From contig JAPNXP010000009.1 of assembly GCA_028753945.1 (NCBI GenBank), forward strand, positions 1,116,001-1,180,000: DNA of 64,000 bases, read 5' to 3'. The notes beneath the pieces were generated by a model. That model was not told where the DNA came from and did no database searches. It saw only the letters and a program-made list of their open reading frames with translations. Of the stretch, positions 20,205 to 28,835 are shown piece after piece (the first letter of the stretch is position 1; each line of letters begins with the position of its first letter). The position numbers were made by a program, and so were the translations under genes. This DNA is from Hexactinellida sp. DTS-2022. Lineage: Eukaryota; Porifera; Hexactinellida.

Positions 20205-20873
20205 ATGACGCACACAACTCTCCGTACGAATGGGAAGTGGGAAGACCTGCGTAGACAGGTGCGCAGGTGCGAGGGAGAGATAGAGAGCAAACTCAGTTCT
20301 TACGCGCGGCTGGTAAGTGCGGACAGCTCCGCTCGTAACAACCAATCTCAGATCCTGAGTGGCGAGCTGGTGCAGAAGCTGGCTCAGCTGAAAGAGCTGA
20401 ACAACACTCTGCAGGAGTACGTGAGCAGTCAGTACAGCCCCGTCCCCAGCATGCTGCAGACCGCAGAGCGACATAGAGAGGTGCTGCTAGACTACCAACA
20501 GGAGTTCGCAAAGACAGCCGAGAATATCCGGACTCTCCAGAAGCGGGAGGAGCTCTTCGCACCCTCCCACAAGCGGGGGGGCGAGCAGAACCTCAAATCG
20601 GACCTGTTGCTGAAAGAGCACGAGCACGCTAAGCACACCACAAGGATGGCAGACGAGATTATCAACATGGCGATAGACACCAAGGAGAGTCTCTCGAATC
20701 AGAGGAGAGCTCTCTCCGGAATATTCAACACAACCGAATCCATAACCAACAAATTTCCTCTTTTAAACAGACTCACGAACAAAATTCAGTTGAAGCGGAA
20801 GAAGGATTCCATCATTCTTGGCAGCGTTATTGCTGTAGGTTTGATAATCTTCATCTTCCTACTTTTCAGATAG
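20205..20873 (+). CDS. GOSR1: Golgi SNARE GS28
   Basis: A 222-aa tail-anchored SNARE counted from the ATG at 20205; the frame extends four codons further with no ATG. The N-terminus has the WEDLRRQVRRCEGEIESKL segment typical of GOSR1, followed by a helical Habc-like region with FAKTAENIRTLQKREELF. The SNARE motif lies at about residues 135-195, including HTTRMADEIINMAIDTKESL and GIFNTTESITNKFPLLNRL, with a basic stretch (LKRKKD) before a C-terminal membrane anchor of about 20 residues. GS28 acts in ER-Golgi and intra-Golgi transport with syntaxin 5, Ykt6 and Bet1L or GS15. The length is close to the family norm (about 250 aa). It lies 148 bp after NUP62 on the same strand and converges on SCO1. 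Confidence 0.95.
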   Translation: MTHTTLRTNGKWEDLRRQVRRCEGEIESKLSSYARLVSADSSARNNQSQILSGELVQKLAQLKELNNTLQEYVSSQYSPVPSMLQTAERHREVLLDYQQEFAKTAENIRTLQKREELFAPSHKRGGEQNLKSDLLLKEHEHAKHTTRMADEIINMAIDTKESLSNQRRALSGIFNTTESITNKFPLLNRLTNKIQLKRKKDSIILGSVIAVGLIIFIFLLFR

Positions 20874-21074
20874 TCTCACTACAAATGTTTATGTATGTTT
20901 GTATGTTTGGCATGTTTTCCAGTTAACTCAATGAAATACACTTGTCATTTCTAATGCATTATGAGTTATATTAATGGAAAAGTGTATTAATTAGACATGT
21001 TGAGTGACTTTAATGGGCGAAAATCCTACGTAAATACCTACAATTTAGAAAATGTTACTACAATAATCAAATCA

Positions 21075-21854
21075 CTAGTTCGAGTGTTTGAATGCTAATA
21101 TATGATTAACGATGCCCGCACTAACTTGTGCCACAGTCTTATTCTTGCCATAATAATCAACAAACTCTCCTTTGGGGTTGACTAGGTATGTTATTATCGT
21201 GTGATCCACCAGATAATCGTTATCTGAGTCCGGCTTTGACTGGCTGTAGTAGACACGGTAGTTCTTAGCGATCTGATCCACCTGTTCAGGCGTGCCAGTT
21301 AGGCCGATCAGCGCGGGGTGAAAGTCCTTCAGGTATTCTTTGACTTTCTCAGGAGTGTCTCTTATCGGGTCCACGGATACGAACAAGGGGTATACCTTTG
21401 GAATGAGTTCCATCTTGTCGAGTTTATCTATCACAGTACCAATCTTCTCCAGCTCCTCGGGACAAATGTCCGGGCAGAAAGTAAAGCCGAAGTAGATTAG
21501 AATCCATTCCCCGAGAAAGTCTTTATCGGTCTTCGGGGTTCCCTCGTGGTCCACCAGGTCGAATGGCCCTCCTATTAAAGCCTTTCCTACTGACTTGTAT
21601 GCTTTTTCCGCTTTTAAAATGCGTTTCTCATCTTGAAACTGTTTAGATTTGTACAAGACGAATCCACCCACAACTGCTATCAATGCTAAAGATGTCCAAG
21701 ACACAGGGCCTTTGAACCGACTCGTGCTCTCCTTGCTGTCTCTGCTAAAAGCGCGTAATTGGGTACCTACTGCTGTAAGCGAACTTTTTGTTCTCCCAGG
21801 AGTTAGTCTGTTGAAAATATTGACTATGTTTTTGAGAGAATTGTTCTTCGACAT
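21075..21854 (-). CDS. SCO1: SCO1-type mitochondrial copper chaperone
   Basis: A 259-aa protein from the ATG at 21854. The N-terminus is basic and Ser/Asn-rich (mitochondrial presequence), followed by one membrane helix near residues 55-71 (LALIAVVGGFVLYKSK). The thioredoxin-like SCO domain follows, with the copper-binding CxxxC motif (FTFCPDICPEELEKI, Cys127 and Cys131) and the third ligand histidine in YLVDHTIITYL (His218). FVSVDPIRDTPEKVKEYL is also diagnostic. SCO proteins deliver copper to the CuA site of COX2 in cytochrome c oxidase, from the inner membrane. All metal ligands are present, so it should be functional. Whether it is SCO1 or SCO2 cannot be told; many invertebrates have one. 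Confidence 0.95.
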   Translation of the reverse strand: MSKNNSLKNIVNIFNRLTPGRTKSSLTAVGTQLRAFSRDSKESTSRFKGPVSWTSLALIAVVGGFVLYKSKQFQDEKRILKAEKAYKSVGKALIGGPFDLVDHEGTPKTDKDFLGEWILIYFGFTFCPDICPEELEKIGTVIDKLDKMELIPKVYPLFVSVDPIRDTPEKVKEYLKDFHPALIGLTGTPEQVDQIAKNYRVYYSQSKPDSDNDYLVDHTIITYLVNPKGEFVDYYGKNKTVAQVSAGIVNHILAFKHSN

Positions 21855-22126
21855 TTGATTGCTACCAACTTTATTATACACGTGGGCGAATATGAGTAAG
21901 CTTATTAGAATTAGAATAGAGGGTCAGTGAGGTTTTGGCACAAAATTACTTGTCAAATCAATCCATAGTACTGAAACGATGTTTTTACATATAATTCATA
22001 AACTGAGTAAACAAACAAGACACCCTCCGAAAAAATGAGTCAAAACTAAAGCTATAATAAAAACAAATATAGTATCTACAGCAATTTACAAATGTTTTAC
22101 AAAAAAACAACTTAGAGTCAAATAAC

Positions 22127-22939
22127 TTATACCTCAGTAAATCTTGCAACTTTTACTTCCGCGAGCACAGCTACCTCAGCCGGAGCTGGGACGGGAGGAG
22201 GATCCACAACATATTGTACCTTTCTTTTCAGAGATATGACTACAATTATCAACACTATTATTAATATGACTAATGTAAATGTTATTGTCGAAAAAGCCCC
22301 AATTGTTATATAAAACTCCTCCGATTTTATGAATGTCGCACTGGCTTCCAGAGAGACTGTTGGGGAACCACTGTGTGTAACCACTGTAGAAGTATTATTA
22401 GGAATTGTAGTAGTAGTAACTATACTGGGAGTGCTGTTTAACAGATCATTCGGTTGGGTAGTTTGCGTTGAAGGTTGGGTATAAACAATAGTAACGTTAA
22501 TGGTACGAGTCTCGCTGATCTCGTGCTGCTCAGTCTCTAGGTTGTAGAAGCAGCATGCTACTGCTAGCCCGTTATCCAATGGAGTTATCGGACTGAGAGA
22601 GATTACTGTTGTGAAGATAGCTTGATTTGATATGTTTGTATAGTAGTATGGGAGAACTGAGAACCGCTGGGAGATCTGATTATACTCAGGACTCCCTACA
22701 CAAGAGAACTGAATGTAAGTACCGTTAATTATGTTGAAAGGAATGAGAGATTTGATTGTATCACGATCTGCTGTTGCTTTGCAGGTAATATTAACGACTG
22801 CGTCGAGGTAGAGGGTCCCGGCGCTTATGCTGACCATCTCTGGGTTTATTGTTATATCGACTGAGCTTGCATAACAACTGTTATTTGAAATAACGATTAT
22901 AACAATAGATAGAACCGTGCCAAGGGCCAGCGGTGACAT
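22127..22939 (-). CDS. Ig-like type I membrane protein, paralogue A
   Basis: 270 aa with a signal peptide (about residues 1-25), an extracellular part, a Thr/Ser-rich stalk (about 155-205), one membrane helix (about 210-237, very Ile/Val-rich) with a KRK stop, and a short Pro/Val/Ala-rich tail. It is a clear paralogue of the protein at 25586-26494: both have VDITINPE or IAISVSPD near the start, V-N-I-T-C or V-D-I-T-C, then INGTYIQxSCxGSxEY, QRFSxLP and a final C-x-F-Y-x-L-E-T. The ITC and CxFY cysteines could be the B- and F-strand pair of an Ig fold; the SC cysteine is extra. Many N-x-S/T sites are present. The family and function are not recognised; a receptor or adhesion role is inference. 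Confidence 0.75.
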   Translation of the reverse strand: MSPLALGTVLSIVIIVISNNSCYASSVDITINPEMVSISAGTLYLDAVVNITCKATADRDTIKSLIPFNIINGTYIQFSCVGSPEYNQISQRFSVLPYYYTNISNQAIFTTVISLSPITPLDNGLAVACCFYNLETEQHEISETRTINVTIVYTQPSTQTTQPNDLLNSTPSIVTTTTIPNNTSTVVTHSGSPTVSLEASATFIKSEEFYITIGAFSTITFTLVILIIVLIIVVISLKRKVQYVVDPPPVPAPAEVAVLAEVKVARFTEV

Positions 22940-23538
22940 CTAGGTTTGTACTTGTTGCCTTTATATGCAAATACTAATTTAAAGAACAGAATTATCAATA
23001 ATGTAATAGGGTCTGTTGTTGCGTGACGTAAGAGCAAACTAGTGAACTTAAAATTTAAAGAGCTATTATTTCAATTAAACAAGCTGCTTTTGCGCGTACG
23101 CGTGTTCTCACAACTTGCACTCGGGCCTGCGGCCCTCGCTTGTATTTCAAACACATGGCTTTTCAAAATAAATGCCGGTTGTATTAAAATACATACTCCA
23201 ATAGACGTAATGCAAATTGAGTAATGTATGTGCATGATTGAGCTCAAACTGAATCTAGTCGCCTATAAAAAAATGTCGGTTATGTAACGAAAAATTAACT
23301 AAAATTATATATTCCGTCCCTACATCACGGTTTTTGCCAATTTTATAATAAAAAAGGACGGGTTGTATTACTTAAGCATTACTTAAATTCAAAAGCCCTA
23401 GTACACATATTGGTTATATTAAGGGGAAACATATGGGAAATATGTTAGGTGGTCGCCAGTGAGTCTGACCCATGTAACAGTGTTTCAGAGTACGGCTGTC
23501 TATTTATCTCAACGGATATAGGTAGATCTAAGGACAGA

Positions 23539-23860
23539 GTTATAAACGTAACATGTTACAAACGTAACATGTTATAAACGTAACATTACAAACGTAACAT
23601 GTTATAAACGTAACATTACAAACGTAACATGTTACAAACGTAACATGTTACAAACGTAACATGTTACAAACGTAACATGTTATAAACGTAACATGTTACA
23701 AACGTAACATGTTATAAACGTAACATGTTACAAACGTAACATGTTATAAACGTAACATTACAAACGTAACATGTTACAAACGTAACATGTTATAAACGTA
23801 ACATGTTACAAACGTAACATGTTACAAACATAACATGTTACAAACGTAACATGTAATCCA
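23539..23860. repeat. 16-bp minisatellite (ACAAACGTAACATGTT)
   Basis: About 20 copies of ACAAACGTAACATGTT and ATAAACGTAACATGTT, with some short units lacking ACATGTT. The repeat core AACATGTT is palindromic and is shared with the unrelated-looking array at 6412-6830, which has the same period. Confidence 0.95.
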
Positions 23861-23934
23861 TACTGGGACAACCCTCGAATTTAATTGGCTAAAGTTTTGT
23901 CACCTTTTTGTAGGGAAGATGTGAATATTTTTCT

Positions 23935-25135
23935 TAGACATTAGAACAAGAAATCCAATTCAAGAACAAGAAATTCAATATAAAGAACAAGAAATCCAAT
24001 TTCAAGAACAAGAAATTCAATATAAAGAACAAGAAATCCAATTCAAGAACAAGAAATCCAATTCAAGAACAAGAAATTCAATTTCAAGAACAAGAAATCC
24101 AATTCAAGAACAAGAAATCCAATTTCAAGAGGAAGAAATCCAAATTCAAGAGGAAGAAATCCAATTCAAGAACAAGAAATCCAATTCAAGAACAAGAAAT
24201 CCAATTCAAGAACAAGAAATTCAATTTCAAGAACAAGAAATCCAATTTCAGGAACAAGAAATCCAATTTCAAGATGAAGAAATCCAAATTCAAGAGGAAG
24301 AAATCCAATTCAAGAACAAGAAATCCAATTCAAGAACAAGAAATCCAATTCAAGAACAAGAAATCCAATTCAAGAACAAGAAATTCAATTTCAAGAACAA
24401 GAAATCCAAATTCATGAGGAAGAAATCCAAATTCAAGAGGAAGAAATCCAATTCAAGAACAAGAAATTCAATTTCAAGAACAAGAAATCCAATTCAAGAA
24501 CAAGAAATCCATTTCAGAACAAGAAATTCAATTTCAAGAACAAGAAATCCAATTCAAGAACAAGAAATCCAATTCAAGAACAAGAAATCCAATTTCAAGA
24601 ACAAGAAATCCAAATTCATGAGGAAGAAATCCAAATTCAAGAGGAAGAAATCCAATTCAAGAACAAGAAATTCAATTTCAAGAACAAGAAATCCAATTCA
24701 AGAACAAGAAATCCAATTCAAGAACAAGAAATTCAATTTCAAGAACAAGAAATCCAATTTCAAGAACAAGAAATCCAATTTCAAGATGAAGAAATCCAAA
24801 TTCAAGAGGAAGAAATCCAATTCAAGAACAAGAAATCCAATTCAAGAACAAGAAATCCAATTCAAGAACAAGAAATCCAATTCAAGAACAAGAAATTCAA
24901 TTTCAAGAACAAGAAATCCAAATTCATGAGGAAGAAATCCAAATTCAAGAGGAAGAAATCCAATTCAAGAACAAGAAATTCAATTTCAAGAACAAGAAAT
25001 CCAATTCAAGAACAAGAAATCCATTTCAGAACAAGAAATTCAATTTCAAGAACAATAAATCCAATTTCAAAAGCAAGAAATCCAATTCAACAACAAGAAA
25101 TTCAATTTCAAGAGCAAGAAATCCAATTTCAAGAC
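23935..25135. repeat. 20/21-bp minisatellite (AAATCCAATTCAAGAACAAG)
   Basis: About 58 copies of a 20-bp unit AAATCCAATTCAAGAACAAG and its 21-bp form with one extra T. Variants with GAGGAAG form a higher-order pattern: the block with attcatgaggaagaaatcc recurs near 24408, 24611 and 24921. The mix of 20- and 21-bp units breaks reading frames, so the repetitive Lys/Asn/Gln peptides that can be translated are artefacts. Confidence 0.95.
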
Positions 25136-25585
25136 GCGCTGTGATAAATTTGAGAACCACTGGTCTAGTAGTAGACTAACAAACAAACACACAACAATTG
25201 TGCTTTTTTTTAACATGTCATTTTATTAACACGCGCCCTTCGGTCTCGGTCGCTTTGCGACAGAGATATAGTATTCCCTACCCCCCCCTGCCACAATTCA
25301 AGCCTGTAACTCTTACCAGTTCCTCAATCAATTCCGAACAAACAAAAATCATTGTGATTTAACGTATAAGATTTATGAATGCCAATCTATCTATTGATTT
25401 TAATTATAAACTATACTCTAGGTTAATAACTATAGCTAATTACTGAACTCGATCCTGTAATAGGATATTGATGAAATTATCTAAATATAAATTGGTAATA
25501 AGATACAAGGCCTACGATATGCATTTGAAAATTGTCATAGACTACAAAACAAATTCGAAACAAGTTGACCTAAAACTTTGTACAA

Positions 25586-26494
25586 ATGATTATCAGTAGA
25601 ATTCTCCCAATAATTTGCTGTCTGCTTGGTTTTATTCCATGCTTCTTGAGCCAGTCTATTGCTATCAGCGTATCCCCGGATGTTATTTTTCTTGATTCAG
25701 ATGTTGACATTACCTGTCAGCTCGCAGGTAATGCGGTCGCGCTTTTGTCGCTTGTCCCCTTCTACGTCATTAACGGGACCTACATACAGCACTCGTGTTT
25801 AGGAAGTGCCGAGTATCAACCCTTAACTCAAAGGTTTTCAACTCTCCCACCCAACAACAGCGACAACAACACCCTCTTGACCAGATTCTCCATCAGCCCA
25901 GTGAGCCAGACAGACATGGACCTGAGCATAGGCTGTGTCTTCTATGACCTAGAGACCGCGAATAACTTCAGCAGCCAAGTTATCACACTCAGTGTATCAA
26001 ACACGTCACAGCCTATTGCTATTTCCACCGTAGAGATAACTACCACTGTCCAAATAACAGAGGCGCCATTCATCAATTCTCAAGAGTTTTACTTCACTGT
26101 TGGTGGTACCGTGGGAGGGTTCCTAGTGCTTGTGATTGTCATAACCATATTAATCGTACTCATCATTTCAGCTGTAGTTGTAGTCACGAAGAGAAACAAG
26201 AGGAGTGAGGCAAGGGAAGAAAGGGTTGAGAGGGACATAAGTCCTCCAATTCCGATAGTGACTGATGACAATCCTTCTACGCTGGTGGCGAAGAAGGAGG
26301 ACGATCCGAGGGACAGGCTTGATTCTGTGAAAACTTATAACGAGAGTGAGGCTCAGAGGTATTCGGCTCTACCAACATACTCGTTGGCTGTGAACATGCA
26401 TAGGGAAGAGTTTACGGAGTCTACTGATCCTAGCGCAGCCCATCGGTTCTCTGGAATCGACATAATTAAAGAGAAACAGGAAACAGACAGTTAA
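25586..26494 (+). CDS. Ig-like type I membrane protein, paralogue B
   Basis: 302 aa: signal peptide (about 1-22), extracellular part with VDITCQL, INGTYIQHSCLGSAEY, QRFSTLP and IGCVFYDLET motifs shared with paralogue A, a short stalk, a strongly hydrophobic membrane helix (about 170-200) and a ~100-residue cytoplasmic tail. The tail is charged and carries tyrosines in TYNESEAQRYSALPTYSLAV; YSAL fits a YxxPhi sorting signal and several tyrosines could be phosphorylated, though no exact ITAM or ITIM is seen. Paralogue A has only a short tail with no tyrosine in this pattern, so the two probably differ in signalling. The pair is head-to-head. The product is not recognised beyond Ig-like. Confidence 0.77.
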   Translation: MIISRILPIICCLLGFIPCFLSQSIAISVSPDVIFLDSDVDITCQLAGNAVALLSLVPFYVINGTYIQHSCLGSAEYQPLTQRFSTLPPNNSDNNTLLTRFSISPVSQTDMDLSIGCVFYDLETANNFSSQVITLSVSNTSQPIAISTVEITTTVQITEAPFINSQEFYFTVGGTVGGFLVLVIVITILIVLIISAVVVVTKRNKRSEAREERVERDISPPIPIVTDDNPSTLVAKKEDDPRDRLDSVKTYNESEAQRYSALPTYSLAVNMHREEFTESTDPSAAHRFSGIDIIKEKQETDS

Positions 26495-27251
26495 TCCCAT
26501 GTTGAATTTATACGTGGACTTAAGTACTGTTGCATTGAATGTTTAATATCCAGAATGCTTGTATACAGAATAATGTCAGGATTGCATGTTTTTGTAGCAT
26601 TTTAGGTGATCGTCTTTTATGTTTGATAATATTGATATAAATAAATATTAATTAAAAAAGTTTTGTACAAGGTGTCTGTCGAAATATAGAGTTTTGCACA
26701 ACTTTTACTCATAAATACAAATTAAACGAATAATATAACTGTCTATGTAAAAATATACTGTATACCGACAAGTATTATTTATTTAAGGTTAGTCGTAATT
26801 TCTAGTAGAGTATATTAATTAATTAATTAATACCACTTTATTGATAAGACTTATGTAATCTTGCTAAAACACTAATTTATTATTATTATTATCCCAGTTT
26901 CGAGTACGAGACACATTCTCTGTCTCAGCGAATAAGCATTGTACTGGAGTCTCAGGTGAAAAGGTCACATTCCATTTGGACAAAACATATTTCTGTAATA
27001 TAAATTCTGTAAATGCACAATAGACAATTTATAAATTCCATAATCAACCAATCAAGCCATGACTGCAAGTGGCTTGCGCACTTGATAGTATGCCTTGAAA
27101 AAGAAATTACATAAGAATTCGTACAACCACACACACCATTCCTGGAAAGACATAGGAGAAGTAGTGTCTTTAGCCAATATACATAACCTGGCCTGCATTT
27201 TCAAAGTTACCATTCGGCCTTTACTCATTCTTGAAATAATTTATTTCCCAA
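26495..27251. other. AT-rich intergenic DNA, nothing recognised
   Basis: No credible gene. It includes a possible polyadenylation signal (aataaa) near 26639 for paralogue B and short TAAT and TTA microsatellites near 26816 and 26880. Confidence 0.6.
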
Positions 27252-28028
27252 ATGTGTGAAGAGAATGAAAAGGAGAGAATTATTAACGCCAAGTCTCGGA
27301 TAACTAAATTCACGCTTGACAATGAGGTCCTAACTAAAATGATTGAGGAACTGAAGAAGGAGATATGCACAGTAGAAGCGACTAAAGCTAAGCTCTTGTC
27401 TGAACGTGAAGACTCTAATCCTCAACAGCTGGTCTCAGATCCCATTCTGATGCAATATTCTAGTTTTTCTGAGTTAAGTGATAGCTCATCTTCTGTAAAC
27501 AGCGATTTCTTGGTAGATAAATCTTCCAATAATTCAGATTCAAATGAATGTGATTCAACCTCTGAGTCTCCAGAAGATTTTGACGATAGTTCTGAAGATA
27601 ATAATCGATCTATTTCTAATAAGTTAGATTCAGAGAACGTACCTTCTAATAACCTGATGCTAGATTGTGTTAACTGCGTGGAGTCTCTGCTTAGCAATCT
27701 TAAAGTTATCAAGAAATGTCTCCGAACAGATCTCTGTGATAATTGCAAGCGATTAAAGACTGAAATAAATACTCTACAAGAATTGGAGGTCGTTTCTCCC
27801 CAGATTAGTGTCAACAAAGACATCAGTCCCAGTAATGTGGCTGATATAAGATTGTATGATCAGAATTCAAGCACTGTTAACAGCATCGGCAGTGGGCTGT
27901 CTTATCTCAATCAATTTTTCAATTTTATGAGTAATCCATTTTTATTTGTGTTTGTATGTGGCTATATCGGAGTATTGGTTTACACTAAGCAGGCCAACTC
28001 CTATATTGTTGTCACACCGCCACAGTAA
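27252..28028 (+). CDS. Unrecognised coiled-coil protein with C-terminal TM
   Basis: 258 aa, single exon. The N-terminus (about residues 8-52) is a charged helix with heptad-like leucines (RITKFTLDNEVLTKMIEELK). Residues 60-130 are acidic and very rich in Ser, Asn and Asp. A middle segment has four cysteines in CVNCVESL and LCDNCKRLK, possibly a metal site or a helical hairpin. Near the C-terminus, FLFVFVCGYIGVLVY (about 233-247) is a membrane helix with about ten residues after it, so it may be tail-anchored. No signal peptide. No family recognised; codon use is more AT-rich than in the housekeeping genes nearby, which fits a fast-evolving or young gene. Confidence 0.6.
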   Translation: MCEENEKERIINAKSRITKFTLDNEVLTKMIEELKKEICTVEATKAKLLSEREDSNPQQLVSDPILMQYSSFSELSDSSSSVNSDFLVDKSSNNSDSNECDSTSESPEDFDDSSEDNNRSISNKLDSENVPSNNLMLDCVNCVESLLSNLKVIKKCLRTDLCDNCKRLKTEINTLQELEVVSPQISVNKDISPSNVADIRLYDQNSSTVNSIGSGLSYLNQFFNFMSNPFLFVFVCGYIGVLVYTKQANSYIVVTPPQ

Positions 28029-28254
28029 CTTTACTTTCACCTTACAATGTACAATATTACTTGGACACAATAAGGTTTTCCTTTTTGGTACTTGAATTTA
28101 AATTATTTCAAATTTATAACAAATTCATTAAATTATACTATTCAAAGTATGTTATTCTTTCTGACAATTATCTCTGTCTAATGTAATATAGACTTTATAT
28201 AGTGAATATTGTAAATCTATTTTAACACCCGGAATTTGATCGAAGCGCTCTCGA

Positions 28255-28737
28255 ATGGCAACGGTAGAAGCACCCACTATCCAAGTGAGCACTCCCGACA
28301 CAGATTTAGGTATTGAACTGAATTCGGAGAAACTCAGACCAGACAAGAAACATACAATTGACAGCATTGATTCAAGTCCCATAGACACACTAAGCGCGCT
28401 CCAAGCCCCCACCAGTCCACTGTTGAACCGAGACACACAGCAAAATAACGCCGTTCATAGGAATTCTTTTGATACTCACAGGAACTCGTTGACTAATCGC
28501 AGAGGCTCCAAGGAGCAGGAAGAGGCGAGTAGAAACAGGAAGAGACACAGAGGCCGGGTGTACCGGACCCTGACCCTCGAAGAGTCGGCCTATCACGAGG
28601 ATTACGTGTTCTGTTCCAGTAGCGACACAGAGACAACTCAGGCACCAGACAAGAACTCAGACGGATTCTCTCCTGGCAAGATTGAAATCAAAAGACACGC
28701 GTATGAATACATGCACTATGTAGAACAAGTAAGTTGA
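28255..28737 (+). CDS. Unrecognised hydrophilic protein, possibly spliced 3' end
   Basis: A 160-aa frame from the ATG at 28255. It is hydrophilic with Ser/Thr/Asn-rich N-terminal half, RNRKRHRGRVYRTLTLEE in the middle, and EDYVFCSSSDTETT followed by IEIKRHAYEYMHYVEQ. The stop at 28735 lies inside a good donor (AAGTAAGT at 28728-28735); a branch-rich AT stretch and an acceptor (ttataatag) follow near 28780. Splicing there would replace the last two residues with about 25 others, and the end would overlap the 3' side of TRIM-NHL. Either end is possible. No family recognised; nuclear localisation is suggested only by the basic cluster. Confidence 0.5.
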   Translation: MATVEAPTIQVSTPDTDLGIELNSEKLRPDKKHTIDSIDSSPIDTLSALQAPTSPLLNRDTQQNNAVHRNSFDTHRNSLTNRRGSKEQEEASRNRKRHRGRVYRTLTLEESAYHEDYVFCSSSDTETTQAPDKNSDGFSPGKIEIKRHAYEYMHYVEQVS

Positions 28738-28835
28738 TTCATTATATTACCTTGATATACATTTGTTTATTATAATAGATAGAAATAATTGTTTGTTTGA
28801 CTAGCACTACAATCCATAGTATCCCACAATACAAA

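Larger units (their letters stand above)
23093..25370. repeat. Interspersed repeat, copy with two minisatellites
   Basis: Reverse-orientation relative of the copy at 12438-12985. Shared blocks are gcactcgggcctgcggccct near 23118, the ccaatagacgtaatgcaaatt block near 23198, ggaagatgtgaatatttttc near 23913 and ccagttcctcaatcaattc near 25317. Between these blocks sit a 16-bp and a ~20-bp minisatellite that are absent from the other copy, raising the length from about 0.55 to 2.3 kb. Also present is a palindromic GC-rich segment with acgcgcccttcggtctcggt near 25231. Confidence 0.8.
22940..25585. promoter_or_regulatory. Divergent region between the two Ig-like genes
   Basis: This 2.6-kb interval holds both 5' flanks of the Ig-like paralogues and is mostly filled by one repeat copy with two minisatellites. 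Without the repeat, only about 150 bp next to gene A and about 215 bp next to gene B remain as unique flanking DNA. Confidence 0.6.

Noticed and set aside
23042-23224. Short frame in the interspersed repeat
   Set aside because: Not conserved in the other repeat copy, so not a transposon protein.
23539-23860. Possible CRISPR-like repeat array
   Set aside because: Units are contiguous 16-mers without unique spacers, in a eukaryotic context; it is a minisatellite.
24414-25144. Open frames of Lys/Asn/Arg/Gln-rich repetitive protein
   Set aside because: They are translations of the 20/21-bp minisatellite, which is open in several frames; no start context, no non-repeat part and frame shifts between units.
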